Under the pieces are notes generated by a model. It saw nothing but the letters and a program-made list of their open reading frames with translations. It did not search any database and was not told the origin of the DNA. The position numbers and the translations under genes are program-made. Positions 6,829 through 14,952 of a stretch of 64,000 nt of DNA are shown here, in pieces (within the stretch, counting starts at the first letter, position 1; every line of letters begins with the position of its first letter). The stretch lies in the NCBI RefSeq assembly GCF_009857135.1, contig NZ_CP047318.1, positions 7,316,001-7,380,000 on the forward strand. Direction: 5' to 3'. The stretch is from Streptomyces sp. HM190 (GTDB taxonomy: Bacteria; Actinomycetota; Actinomycetes; Streptomycetales; Streptomycetaceae).

Positions 6829-8316
6829 TCAGCCGAGGGGCCGGTAGACCGTGAGGGCCTCCGGGAGCTTCTCCAGCGTCAGATCGCCGTGCACCTCGGT
6901 GACCTCGCCGTCGTACGCCAGCGGGGTGCCGGGCGTGACGCCCTCGACGCGCAGGCGGCTCACCCGGACCGCGGCGTGCGCGGGGGAGCGGGTCACCGGG
7001 CCGGCGAGGGCCGCGGCCAGCAGCCGCAGCGCCGGGCGGCGCCCGCCGTGCACCACTCGGACGTCGAGCAGCCCGTCGGCGAGGTCGAAGCGGTGCCCGG
7101 GGGCCAGGCCCAGCCGGTGGTACGTACCGTTGCCCGCGAACAGCAGCCAGATCGGGCGCGGCCGGCCCTGGAAGGTGGCCTGGAGCGGGTGCCGGTCGGA
7201 GCGCAGGACACGCACCGCCGCGATCACCCCGGCCGGCCAGCCGCCGAGCATCCGCTCCCACCGCTCGCGCTCCCGCACCAGCTCCGGGTAGACGCCCACG
7301 CTGAACGTGTTGACGAAATGGCCCTCGGTCTCGCCGGACCGGAAGTGCCCCACGTCCACCCGGACCGCCTCGCCCTGACGCACGGCGCGGCGGAGATCGC
7401 GGACGTCCTCCACCCCCAGGTCCCGCGCGAAGTGGTTGAGCGTGCCGCCCGGCAGGACGGCCAGCGGCAGGCCGTGGCGCAGGGCGACCTCGGCGGCGGC
7501 GTTCACCGTGCCGTCGCCGCCGCACACGCCGAGCACCCGGGCGTGGGCCGCCGCCTTCTCCAGCTCGGCCCGCAGGTCCTCCGGTGCGCACTCCACGGTC
7601 TGGGCGCCGGGAAGGGCGTCCCGCAGGGAGCGCACCCGGTCGGCCGTGCCGGAGGCGGTGTTGGCGACCATGACCAGGCCCTCGCCGTCCGGCAGCGCGG
7701 GCGCGTCCGCGCGCGGGCGGCCGGGGGGCGCGAGCTGGTCGCGGGTCGGCACCATGCCCCGGACGGCGTAGGCGGCGCCCACCCCGAACGCGGCACCGGC
7801 CAGGACGTCGCTCGGGAAGTGCACGCCCGTGTACACACGGGACAGCGCGACCGCGGTCGCGAGCGGGGCGACCACCGCGCCCCAGCCGCGGGACTCCAGG
7901 GCGACGCCGGTCGCGAAGGCGGCGGCGGAGGCCGAGTGACCCGACGGGAACGACGTCGTGATCGGCTGGCGCTTCAAGTGGCGCATGGCCGGGACGTTGT
8001 CCAGGACCGGGCGGGGGCGGCGCACCGTGCGCTTGCCGAGCGTATTGATCGTCACCGAGGCGAGGGCGAGGGAGGCCACGCCGCGGGCGGCGGCCCGGCG
8101 GGCCCGCGGACTGCGGGTCGCGGCGATCACGGCCGCCGTGGCGAACCAGAGGACGCCGTGGTTGGCGGCCCGGCTCAGCCTCGGCAGCATGGGGTGGGCG
8201 CCCGGCCACTCGCGGGTCGCCACCGCGTCGAAGAGGCGGCTGTCCGCGGCGAGGAAACGGTCCCGGAGGATGTGGTGGCCCGGGAGGCGGGCGGTGAGGT
8301 CGACGTCTGCGGTCAT
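6829..8316 (-). CDS. Bifunctional PAP2 phosphatase / diacylglycerol kinase family protein
   Basis: A 495-residue fusion. The N-terminal half is a PAP2-type lipid phosphatase with membrane segments and the motifs KRTVRRPRP, FPSGHSASA and SRVYTGVHFPSDVLAG (residues ~90-185). The C-terminal half is a DAGK/LCB5 lipid kinase domain with the nucleotide-binding GGDGTVNAAAEVAL and PGGTLNHFARDLG motifs. Together they could dephosphorylate phosphatidate-type lipids and rephosphorylate diacylglycerol-like lipids at the membrane; whether both domains act on one substrate is unknown. ATG 8316 fits the family N-terminus (TADVDLTARLPGHH). The open frame continues upstream only as GC-rich readthrough of the opposite-strand gene. 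Confidence 0.88.
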   Translation of the reverse strand: MTADVDLTARLPGHHILRDRFLAADSRLFDAVATREWPGAHPMLPRLSRAANHGVLWFATAAVIAATRSPRARRAAARGVASLALASVTINTLGKRTVRRPRPVLDNVPAMRHLKRQPITTSFPSGHSASAAAFATGVALESRGWGAVVAPLATAVALSRVYTGVHFPSDVLAGAAFGVGAAYAVRGMVPTRDQLAPPGRPRADAPALPDGEGLVMVANTASGTADRVRSLRDALPGAQTVECAPEDLRAELEKAAAHARVLGVCGGDGTVNAAAEVALRHGLPLAVLPGGTLNHFARDLGVEDVRDLRRAVRQGEAVRVDVGHFRSGETEGHFVNTFSVGVYPELVRERERWERMLGGWPAGVIAAVRVLRSDRHPLQATFQGRPRPIWLLFAGNGTYHRLGLAPGHRFDLADGLLDVRVVHGGRRPALRLLAAALAGPVTRSPAHAAVRVSRLRVEGVTPGTPLAYDGEVTEVHGDLTLEKLPEALTVYRPLG

Positions 8317-8415
8317 GGGACCACGGGTACCCCATGGTGCGGCGACCGTGTCAGGCGGGGGTGCGCTCCGGGGCACCCGCCGCGGCCGCGGGCCCGGCGG
8401 CGGTGCGGCAAATCG

Positions 8416-8439
8416 GTTTGCCTCCCGGTTCACGGGCCT
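8416..8439 (+). promoter_or_regulatory. Candidate SigB-type promoter of the ABC-F gene
   Basis: GTTT (8416-8419), 14 bases, GGGCCT (8434-8439). The predicted start of transcription, about 7 bases downstream, falls on the ATG at 8446, which would give a leaderless mRNA. Same architecture as the element before gvpO. Confidence 0.35.
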
Positions 8440-8454
8440 CGCAGAATGCGCCGC

Positions 8455-10074
8455 ATGGGATATCTCGAAGCGGCACACCTGGAGTACCACCTCCCCGACG
8501 GGAGGACCCTGCTCGGCGATGTGTCGTTCCGGGTGGGGGAGGGGGCCGTGGTCGCCCTCGTGGGTCCCAACGGCGCCGGGAAGACCACCCTCCTGCGGTT
8601 GATCTCCGGAGAGCTGAAGCCCCACGGGGGATCGGTCACCGTGACCGGCGGGCTCGGCGTGATGCGCCAGTTCGTGGGCTCCGTACGCGACGAGACGACC
8701 GTCCGTGACCTGCTGGTGTCGGTGGCGCAGCCCCGCATCAGGGAGGCCGCCCGCGCCGTCGACGCGGCCGAGCACCAGATCATGACCGTCGACGACGAGG
8801 CGGCCCAGCTTGCCTACGCCCAGGCCCTCTCCGACTGGGCCGAGGTCCGCGGCTACGAGGCCGAGACCCTCTGGGACATCTGCACCACGGCCGCGCTCGG
8901 CATGCCGTACGAGAAGGCGCAGTGGCGGCAGGTGCGGACCCTGTCCGGCGGCGAGCAGAAGAGGCTGGTGCTGGAGGCGCTGCTGCGCGGCACCGACGAG
9001 GTGCTCCTCCTCGACGAGCCCGACAACTACCTCGACGTCCCCGGCAAGCGCTGGCTGGAGGAGCGGCTCGCGGAGACCCGCAAGACCGTGCTGTTCGTCT
9101 CCCACGACCGGGAACTCCTCGCCCGCGCCGCCCAGAAGATCGTGAGCGTGGAACCGGGCCCCGCGGGCGCCGACGCCTGGGTGCACGGCGGCGGGTTCGA
9201 CACGTACCACGAGGCCCGGCGGCAGCGGTTCGAGCGGTTCGAGGAACTGCGCCGCCGCTGGGACGAGAAGCACGCCCAGCTGAAGAAGCTCGTGCTCACG
9301 CTCCGGCAGGCCGCCGCCGTCAGCCACGAGATGGCCTCCCGGTACGCCGCCGCCCAGACCAGGCTGCGCAAGTTCGAGGAGGCCGGGCCGCCGCCCGAGC
9401 CGCCGCGCGAGCAGGACATCACCATGCGCCTCAAGGGCGGCCGTACCGGCGTACGGGCCGTCACCTGCGCCGGGCTCGAACTGACGGGGCTCATGAAACC
9501 CTTCGACCTGGAGGTCTTCTACGGCGAGCGGGTCGCCGTCCTCGGCTCCAACGGCTCCGGCAAGTCGCACTTCCTGCGGCTGCTCGCCGGTGAGGACGTG
9601 GCCCACTCGGGGCAGTGGAAGCTCGGCGCCCGGGTCGTCCCCGGACACTTCGCGCAGACGCACGCCCATCCCGAGCTGGAGGGGCGGACCCTGCTCGACA
9701 TCCTCTGGAAGGAACACGCGCAGGACCGGGGTGCCGCCATGTCACGGCTGCGGCGCTACGAGCTGACCGGACAGGCCGAGCAGTCCTTCGAGCGGCTCTC
9801 CGGCGGCCAGCAGGCCCGCTTCCAGATCCTCCTGCTGGAACTCCAGGGAGTCACCGCGCTGCTCCTCGACGAGCCGACGGACAACCTCGACCTGGAGTCG
9901 GCGGAGGCCCTGCAGGAGGGGCTGGAGGCGTTCGACGGCACGGTGCTCGCGGTCACCCACGACCGCTGGTTCGCTCGTTCGTTCGACCGCTACCTCGTCT
10001 TCGGCTCCGACGGCCGGGTCCGGGAGACCCCGGAGCCGGTGTGGGACGAGCGCCGCGTGGAGCGCGCCCGCTAG
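8455..10074 (+). CDS. ABC-F family ATP-binding protein
   Basis: A 539-residue soluble twin-ATPase of the ABC-F class, ribosome-associated translation factors or antibiotic-protection proteins without transmembrane domains. NBD1 has Walker A GPNGAGKTT and signature LSGGEQKR; NBD2 has GSNGSGKSH and LSGGQQAR followed by LLLDEPTDNLDLES. The linker is short and helical (~residues 255-310). The unusual H after GKS in NBD2 departs from the usual T/S. ATG 8455 gives the family-typical MGY start; ATG 8446 (MRRMGY) is equally open. No Shine-Dalgarno precedes either, consistent with leaderless translation. Confidence 0.88.
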   Translation: MGYLEAAHLEYHLPDGRTLLGDVSFRVGEGAVVALVGPNGAGKTTLLRLISGELKPHGGSVTVTGGLGVMRQFVGSVRDETTVRDLLVSVAQPRIREAARAVDAAEHQIMTVDDEAAQLAYAQALSDWAEVRGYEAETLWDICTTAALGMPYEKAQWRQVRTLSGGEQKRLVLEALLRGTDEVLLLDEPDNYLDVPGKRWLEERLAETRKTVLFVSHDRELLARAAQKIVSVEPGPAGADAWVHGGGFDTYHEARRQRFERFEELRRRWDEKHAQLKKLVLTLRQAAAVSHEMASRYAAAQTRLRKFEEAGPPPEPPREQDITMRLKGGRTGVRAVTCAGLELTGLMKPFDLEVFYGERVAVLGSNGSGKSHFLRLLAGEDVAHSGQWKLGARVVPGHFAQTHAHPELEGRTLLDILWKEHAQDRGAAMSRLRRYELTGQAEQSFERLSGGQQARFQILLLELQGVTALLLDEPTDNLDLESAEALQEGLEAFDGTVLAVTHDRWFARSFDRYLVFGSDGRVRETPEPVWDERRVERAR

Positions 10075-10084
10075 TGCCGCGACG

Positions 10085-10113
10085 GGCAACGTTCGCCCCG
10101 GGCAAACGTTGCC
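10085..10113. terminator. Bidirectional terminator
   Basis: GGCAACGTTCGCC (10085-10097) pairs with GGCAAACGTTGCC (10101-10113) with one mismatch and a 3-base loop, between the convergent ABC-F and baeRF-like genes. Confidence 0.7.
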
Positions 10114-10170
10114 TGCGGCTGCATTAGGACGCCCCCGCGGTGGGCGCCCACCGCCTGCGCGGCGCGCGTG

Positions 10171-11292
10171 TCACGTCCAGCGCAGCAGCGCGCCCAGCCC
10201 GCCGGCCGGTACGCCGGTCCCCGTGGCCTCGGACGCCGGGGTCACGGAGACCGCCGGGGCGTCGGCGCTCACCGTGGACCGCAGCAGGGCGTCGTCGGCC
10301 CTCGCCGACCGGGCGCGGTCCACGCCCACCCCCAGGGGCCGCAGCTGCGTACGGTGCACGGCCAGCTGGTCGGGGTCCTCACCGACCCACACCGCCCGGT
10401 GCGTGTCGGGCCCCTCGGCGCGCACCAGCAGTTCGTCGATCCGGTGCTCCCGCGCCGCCTCCACCAGCTCCGCCACGTCCTCCACGGCACCCCGGCGCCC
10501 TGCGGCGTCCGGGCCGCGCGCCGCGAGGAACCGCTCGACCTCGTCGGCGGCCCGCCGGCGGACGTGCTCGGCGCGGACCCGCGCCAGGTCCTCGTCCGGC
10601 AGCCTGCCGCCCACACCGGGCGGGGCCTGGACCACCCGGTCCAGCAGCCGCCGCGGCAGCCGGTCCCGCACGGCGCCGCGCTCCCGGTGCTCACCGACGA
10701 GAACCAGCAGGTCGGCACGGGTCTCCTCCTGGCACACGGCGAGCGCGTCGGCGACCTCCGCCACGTTGTGCTCCCAGGTGTTCTCCATCCACAGATGGAA
10801 GTGCCGCTCCGACCGGCCGGCCCCGCCGGTCCGGTGCACCGGCCACCACCCCCCGGCCGCCGGCGCGGCGCCCTCGCCGCCGAGGGCGCCGCGCAGTTCG
10901 AAGCGGGCGCCCCGCCGGTCCACGTACGCCACCACGCACACGACGTCCTCCCCGGCCAGGTCCAGCAGCGGAGCCGTACGCGGCAGCGGCGCCCAGAAGG
11001 CCAGGTCCGCCGGGGGCGGCGCGGCCAGCGTCGGATCGAGGACCACCCGCCCGTCACGGGCGAACAGCGCCCGGCCGTACGGCTCGGCGTCGTGCCGCAG
11101 CTCCTCCACCGCCCGGCGCACGGCCCGGCACGTCGCCTCGTCCGCCCCCTGCTCGGTCAGTTCACGGGTCACGGCGGCCGCCGTCAGGGACCGCTCGCCG
11201 GGCACGGACTCCGGGGGCGCGGGCGTCCCGGCGTACACGGAGGCCCAGGGCCCCGGATGTTCGTACAGTGGATGGAGGAACGCGAGATCCAT
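10171..11292 (-). CDS. baeRF family 2 / Rv2629-like protein (Vms1-type fold)
   Basis: A 373-residue protein resembling the bacterial archaeo-eukaryotic release-factor-like family (baeRF_family2, Rv2629-like; related to the Vms1 peptidyl-tRNA hydrolase fold). It has an RNase H-like core with successive strands (VVCVVAYVDRRGARFEL, ADLLVLVGEHRER, IDELLVRAEG, all near domain boundaries) and Arg-rich helices. No GGQ motif is visible, so classical peptide release is unlikely; roles in stalled-ribosome or stress handling are inference. ATG 11292 follows a GGGAGG site. Divergent from the small gene at 11380 across 87 bases that contain the palindrome CGGGTACCCG (11333-11342). Confidence 0.7.
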   Translation of the reverse strand: MDLAFLHPLYEHPGPWASVYAGTPAPPESVPGERSLTAAAVTRELTEQGADEATCRAVRRAVEELRHDAEPYGRALFARDGRVVLDPTLAAPPPADLAFWAPLPRTAPLLDLAGEDVVCVVAYVDRRGARFELRGALGGEGAAPAAGGWWPVHRTGGAGRSERHFHLWMENTWEHNVAEVADALAVCQEETRADLLVLVGEHRERGAVRDRLPRRLLDRVVQAPPGVGGRLPDEDLARVRAEHVRRRAADEVERFLAARGPDAAGRRGAVEDVAELVEAAREHRIDELLVRAEGPDTHRAVWVGEDPDQLAVHRTQLRPLGVGVDRARSARADDALLRSTVSADAPAVSVTPASEATGTGVPAGGLGALLRWT

Positions 11293-11379
11293 GGCTCCCT
11301 CCCGGATGCCGCTCGGGGTGGCGCTCGCCGGGCGGGTACCCGGCTCTCATGGGAGGAACACCAAGATCGGGGTACCACC

Positions 11380-11613
11380 ATGACCGGAGTGCACCCGGAC
11401 CGCCTGGACGACCAGCAGCTGATGAAGGAGCTGGAGTCGATCCACCGGACCCGCCACGACACGCTGCTGCACGGGTCGGCCGACGCGCTGCGCACCCACA
11501 ACGAGCGCATGGCGCTCCTGGAGGGCGAGTACCTGCGCCGTCATCCGCGGCGCCCGGTGGTCTCCGGGCGCACCCGCGAGGGCGCCCGGGACCGGGGTCC
11601 GGGGCCGTCGTGA
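11380..11613 (+). CDS. Small conserved actinobacterial protein (DUF6158-like)
   Basis: A 77-residue soluble protein, helical and charged (DDQQLMKELESIHRTRHDTLL, ALRTHNERMALLEGEYLRRHP), ending in a basic disordered tail. I recognise it from Streptomyces genomes as a small conserved family, named DUF6158 from memory. Function is unknown. ATG 11380 is chosen from the conserved MTGVHPDRLDDQQL opening. The stop overlaps the next GTG (GTGA), so the two are coupled. Confidence 0.7.
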   Translation: MTGVHPDRLDDQQLMKELESIHRTRHDTLLHGSADALRTHNERMALLEGEYLRRHPRRPVVSGRTREGARDRGPGPS

Positions 11614-12230
11614 CCCGTTCGCCGTCCGACCCGGCCGGCGACGCGTCCGGCCCGGCGGAGCCCCGTCCCCTGCTCGCCCGGCACGCCGAGGCCCAGGACC
11701 TCTTCGGTGACCGGGTGCACGCCGTCCGCGACGACCAGTGGGGCGCGGCCACCCCGTGTGCCGCGTGGACGGTCCGCGACCTCGTCAACCACCTCGTCTC
11801 CGAACAGCTGTGGGTGCCGTCGCTGGTCAGGGACGGCTGCATGATCGAGGAGGTCGGCGGCACCTTCGGCGGTGACCTGCTGGGGCCCGACCCCGCCGCG
11901 TCCTGGGAAACGGCGGCCCGCTCCGCGCGGGAGGCGTTCCACGCGCCGGGGGCACTCGGCCGCACCGTCCACCTGTCCTACGGCGACACCCCGGCCACCG
12001 CGTACTGCGCGCAGATGATCGCGGACCTCGTCGTCCACGCCTGGGACCTGTCCCGCGCGATCGGCGCCGACGAACGGCTCCCCGAGCGGCTCGTGACGTT
12101 CACGACGGAGGAGGTCGCCCCGTACGCGGGCGACCTGGAGAAGAGCGGACTGTTCGCGGCGCCGGTGGAGCCGCCGGCGGGCGCCGACGCGCAGACCTCG
12201 CTGCTGTGCCTGCTCGGCCGCCGCCCCTAG
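11610..12230 (+). CDS. TIGR03086-type maleylpyruvate isomerase-like (DinB fold) protein
   Basis: A 206-residue protein of the mycothiol-dependent maleylpyruvate isomerase N-terminal / DinB-like metal-binding fold (TIGR03086 family). The hallmark WTVRDLVNHLVSEQLW supplies the first His of a presumed three-His metal site, and IADLVVHAWDLSRAIG contains a second. Members are thought to be mycothiol- or bacillithiol-linked transferases; the actual substrate is unknown. GTG start overlaps the previous stop. Confidence 0.82.
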   Translation: MTRSPSDPAGDASGPAEPRPLLARHAEAQDLFGDRVHAVRDDQWGAATPCAAWTVRDLVNHLVSEQLWVPSLVRDGCMIEEVGGTFGGDLLGPDPAASWETAARSAREAFHAPGALGRTVHLSYGDTPATAYCAQMIADLVVHAWDLSRAIGADERLPERLVTFTTEEVAPYAGDLEKSGLFAAPVEPPAGADAQTSLLCLLGRRP

Positions 12231-12267
12231 CGCCGCGCGGCCCCGACACCGCGGCGGCAGCGGCGAC

Positions 12268-12311
12268 GACACAGGGGGCGCCCGCACCGCCGTGCGAGCG
12301 CCCCCTGTGTC
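12268..12311. terminator. Strong bidirectional terminator
   Basis: A perfect 14-base stem GACACAGGGGGCGC (12268-12281) with its complement at 12298-12311 and a 16-base loop, between two convergent genes. Confidence 0.8.
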
Positions 12312-12364
12312 GCTACGGCCCGGGACCGCTGTCGTCCGGCCTCGGACCGGCTGTCGTACCCGCC

Positions 12365-12907
12365 TCAGACGGAGACTGTCCTGAAGACGTCGAGGAAGGT
12401 CTCGCAGAACGCCTTCAGGTCGTCGGGCTTGCGGCTGGTGACCAGTTTGTTCGGCCCGTGGTCGCAGACCTTCACCTGCTCGTCGACCCATTCACCGCCC
12501 GCGTTGCGGATGTCGGTGCGCAGGCTGGGCCACGAGGTCAGGACCCGGCCGCGGACCACGTCCGCCTCGATCAGCGTCCACGGCGCGTGACAGATCGCGG
12601 CGACCGGCCGGCCCCGCTCGAAGAACTCCCGCACGAACGAGACTGCCTGGTCGTCCATCCGCAGGACGTCCGGATTGGCCACCCCGCCGGGCAGCACCAG
12701 CGCGTCGAACGACTCGGCGGGCACCTCGCCCACCACGCCGTCCACGGCGAACGTGTCCGCCTTGTCCAGGTGCTGGAACGCCTGGACGCGGCCCGGTTTC
12801 GTCGACACCAGCACCGGCTCGTGACCGGCGTCCGCCATCGCCTGCCAGGGTTCGGTCAGTTCGATCTGCTCCACACCCTCCGGTGCGGTCAGGAATGCGA
12901 TACGCAT
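12365..12907 (-). CDS. PfpI/DJ-1 family type 1 glutamine amidotransferase-like protein
   Basis: A 180-residue DJ-1/PfpI superfamily protein. The nucleophile elbow is AAICHAPW with Cys at about residue 105 followed by His, and the preceding VLPGGVANPDVLR loop is characteristic. Members act as proteases, chaperones or glyoxalase/deglycase-like stress enzymes; the exact activity cannot be told from sequence. ATG 12907 has GGGAGA upstream. It lies directly downstream of a broken CBS-domain gene on the same strand. Confidence 0.85.
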   Translation of the reverse strand: MRIAFLTAPEGVEQIELTEPWQAMADAGHEPVLVSTKPGRVQAFQHLDKADTFAVDGVVGEVPAESFDALVLPGGVANPDVLRMDDQAVSFVREFFERGRPVAAICHAPWTLIEADVVRGRVLTSWPSLRTDIRNAGGEWVDEQVKVCDHGPNKLVTSRKPDDLKAFCETFLDVFRTVSV

Positions 12908-13392
12908 ACGCGTTCGATCTCCCTTCTTCGTGATCTTCTGGGACGTCGCAGGTCGGACGGGGGTCCCGCCCAGGCCGGCTGTCCGGTTCGGCGCGGCTGA
13001 AGTCGGCGAGCGCCGAGTCCGAGTTCCGGGCGACGGCCAGATCGCCGAGGCTCACCATGCCCACCGGGTGCCCGTCCGCGACGACCGGAAGCCGCCGTAC
13101 CGCGTGGTCGCGCACCAGCGCGAGCGCCGCGGACACCGCGCCGTCCGGGCCGATCACCACGGGGCCGGGGGTGCACACGGCCTGCGCGCCCACCGTCAGC
13201 GGGTCCACGCCGTCGGCGACGGCCCGCAGGGTGATGTCACGGTCGGTCAGCACCCCGATGAGCCGCTCGTCCGCGGTGACCAGGACGTTCCCGACGTCCT
13301 GCGCGCATCAGCCGCGCCGCTTCCACGAGCGACGCGTCCGGCCGGACCGCCACGACGCCCGGCGTCATGACGTCCCTGTCGACATCGGCCAT
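12908..13392 (-). pseudogene. CBS-domain pair protein, frameshifted
   Basis: From ATG 13392 the sequence reads MADVDRDVMTPGVVAVRPDA through EAARLMRA, the start of a CBS-pair protein. It then leaves frame near 13300-13306, where one base appears missing (GCGCA instead of GCGCAG-in-phase), and meets a stop a few dozen codons later. The rest resumes in another frame from about 13253 (VLTDRDITLRAVADGV, then HAVRRLPVVADGHPVGMVSLGDLAVAR). That frame lacks a stop before pfpI and runs on out of phase through it. Intact homologues bind adenine nucleotides. Either a pseudogene or a single-base assembly error plus an altered 3' end. Confidence 0.75.
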
Positions 13393-13405
13393 GCCGGTCC
13401 GCCCC

Positions 13406-13792
13406 TCAGTCGCCGTCCCGGGTGCCCGCCACCGCCGTGGCGAGCTGGTGCACGGACTCGTAGCGGGCCTTCCTCGGCAGCCGCTCCAAGGGCTCGACGA
13501 GGTTGTCCGGGGCGTGCCGGTCGCGCAGGACGCGGATCAGCTCGCCGGACCGCGCCGGGAACGAGGTGCGGCCCAGAACCCGGGCCAGCTCCAGGCGCAG
13601 CGTCTCCACCCGGGCCGGAGCGCGGGTCGGTGTCACCGGCCCGCGCGCGACCTCCGGGTCGTCCTCGGCGTACGGCTCCGGGTCGTGCCACTCCTCGGTC
13701 CGGGTGGGGTGGCCGGACCGGAGCAAACCCTGCAGTTCGTGCTTCCTCTCGTCGTCGCGGTGGACGTTCAGCCGGTCGCTGCCTCGCTGCAT
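13406..13792 (-). CDS. DUF2795-like protein
   Basis: A 128-residue hydrophilic protein. The C-terminal half (LRLELARVLGRTSFPARSGELIRVLRDRHAPDNLVEPLERLP) resembles the DUF2795 helical domain common in actinomycete stress loci; the N-terminal half is acidic and polar (HDPEPYAEDDPEVARG). ATG 13792 has GGAGGGG upstream; the frame stays open further but without conservation-like composition. Function is unknown. Confidence 0.72.
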   Translation of the reverse strand: MQRGSDRLNVHRDDERKHELQGLLRSGHPTRTEEWHDPEPYAEDDPEVARGPVTPTRAPARVETLRLELARVLGRTSFPARSGELIRVLRDRHAPDNLVEPLERLPRKARYESVHQLATAVAGTRDGD

Positions 13793-13906
13793 GACTCCCC
13801 TCCAGGGTTGGCGTGGCCTCCCGCGTACCCGAGGACCCGCCGTCGACACGGGAGTTCCGGCGGCGGCCGGTTCCGTTCGCCGTACGGGCTTCCCCTTGCC
13901 GCCCGG

Positions 13907-13930
13907 GTTTGCCCGTCCGCGCAGGGGAGA
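13907..13930 (+). promoter_or_regulatory. Candidate SigB-type promoter
   Basis: GTTT (13907-13910), 14 bases, GGGAGA (13925-13930), about 50 bases upstream of the small membrane protein start at 13981. Only the GGG and a single A of the -10 match, so confidence is low on its own; it gains weight from the similar elements nearby. Confidence 0.3.
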
Positions 13931-13980
13931 CCCGCCCTGACACCCCCCCACCGCACATTCCCTGGGGAAGGACCGGGCCC

Positions 13981-14112
13981 ATGGCGGTGATCGCTGTGAT
14001 CATTCCGATGCTGATGCTTCTCGCCGTTCTGGCGCTGGGCCGCTACGAGGAGGTGCTGCTGCCACCCGTCGAGGAACCCGACCCCGCCGAACCGGCGGTA
14101 CCGGCCGGCTGA
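13981..14112 (+). CDS. Small single-pass membrane protein
   Basis: A 43-residue peptide: an N-terminal transmembrane helix (VIAVIIPMLMLLAVLALG) followed by an acidic, proline-rich tail (EEPDPAEPAVPAG). ATG 13981 follows GGGGAAGGA. Peptides of this form are common but mostly uncharacterised in Streptomyces. Codon use is GC3-rich and the start context is good, but there is no family I can name. Confidence 0.55.
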   Translation: MAVIAVIIPMLMLLAVLALGRYEEVLLPPVEEPDPAEPAVPAG

Positions 14113-14310
14113 CCGCCGCCTCCCGGACGCCGCGTGCGGCCCGACGGTCGGGCGCGGTGTCCGGGTCCGACCCGGCCATCCCGGAGGCGACCACAGGGCA
14201 CCCGCCGCCGAGCGACGACGTCCTGCCCGTCACTTCCTGCCCGTCACCGCCTGCCCTCGGCCTCGTACTCGGCAGGAACTCCTGCACCTTCGCCTTGAAA
14301 CCCTGCTTGA

Positions 14311-14720
14311 TCATGGCCCCCGGTCCGCGTCGCCCTTGAGGACCGAGGCGGCCGTGGCCTCCATCTGCTCCCAGGTGGCGTGCGGCGCAACCGCCGGGTC
14401 GGTGAGGAACTCGACGACGGCGGGACCGTCCGCCTCCAGGGCCGCGCGCCAGCCCGCCTCGACGTCCTCCGGCTTCTCCACCCGGATGCCGGTCGGCCCC
14501 AGGGAGCGGGCGAACGCCGCGTACGGGACGTCCGGCAGCTCCTGCGAGGGCAGGAAGGACGGCTCGCCTATCGCCCGCAGCTCCCAGGTCACCTGGTTGA
14601 GATCGCGGTTGTTCCAGACGCCCACCACACGTTGCTGCCGTCCCCCGGATAGCCGAAGACGTGTTCGACTCCCCATGCGCGCAGTCTGCGCGGGATGTGG
14701 TCGGCGACATACATGGCCAT
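14311..14720 (-). pseudogene. TPP-dependent (pyruvate oxidase-like) enzyme with large internal deletion
   Basis: ATG 14720, with GGAGG upstream, begins MAMYVADHIPRRLRAWGVEHVFGYPGDG, the N-terminus of POX/acetolactate-synthase-type TPP enzymes. After about 30 codons the sequence jumps, out of frame, near 14640 to the C-terminal part (VWNNRDLNQVTWELRA, later SLGPTGIRVEKPEDVEAGWRAAL and APHATWEQMEATAASVLKG). Roughly 450 residues of a ~600-residue enzyme are missing. The first frame stops soon after the junction. This is a clear deletion pseudogene with both ends preserved. Confidence 0.85.
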
Positions 14721-14756
14721 ACTGGACCTCCCAGGGTGTTTTTCCTCAGGCCCGAG

Positions 14757-14780
14757 TCACCCGGCGGGAAGGAGGGAAAC
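14757..14780 (-). promoter_or_regulatory. Candidate SigB-type promoter of the TPP pseudogene
   Basis: Reading the minus strand: GTTT (14780-14777), 14 bases, GGGTGA (14762-14757), 37 bases before ATG 14720. It is the best match in the window to GTTT-N14-16-GGGTAT. The promoter seems to have outlived the gene. Confidence 0.5.
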
Positions 14781-14788
14781 CTGGGTGT

Positions 14789-14813
14789 GTTTGCCGCGCG
14801 TGGAGCGGGGCAG
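14789..14813 (+). promoter_or_regulatory. Candidate autoregulatory promoter of the sigma factor gene
   Basis: GTTT (14789-14792), 15 bases, GGGCAG (14808-14813), giving a leader of about 130 bases before ATG 14953. It lies back to back with the promoter at 14757-14780. The palindrome GGATCGGTGATCC (14851-14863) sits within the leader. Confidence 0.4.
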
Positions 14814-14952
14814 GCGCACCTCAGTGCTTCGGACAGGAGGCACGTCCGTGGGATCGGTGATCCAACCATCACGGGTGTGCCCCATATGTGCATGTCCGCA
14901 CCCCCCACGGTGACCGTCCCCCCAGAGCACATCTAGGGAGCTGCGACGCACC

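Noticed and set aside
8317..9717. Apparent N-terminal extension of the PAP2-DAGK gene
   Set aside because: The frame is open only because it runs antisense to the ABC-F gene. The protein family starts at ATG 8316, after which the sequence becomes recognisable.
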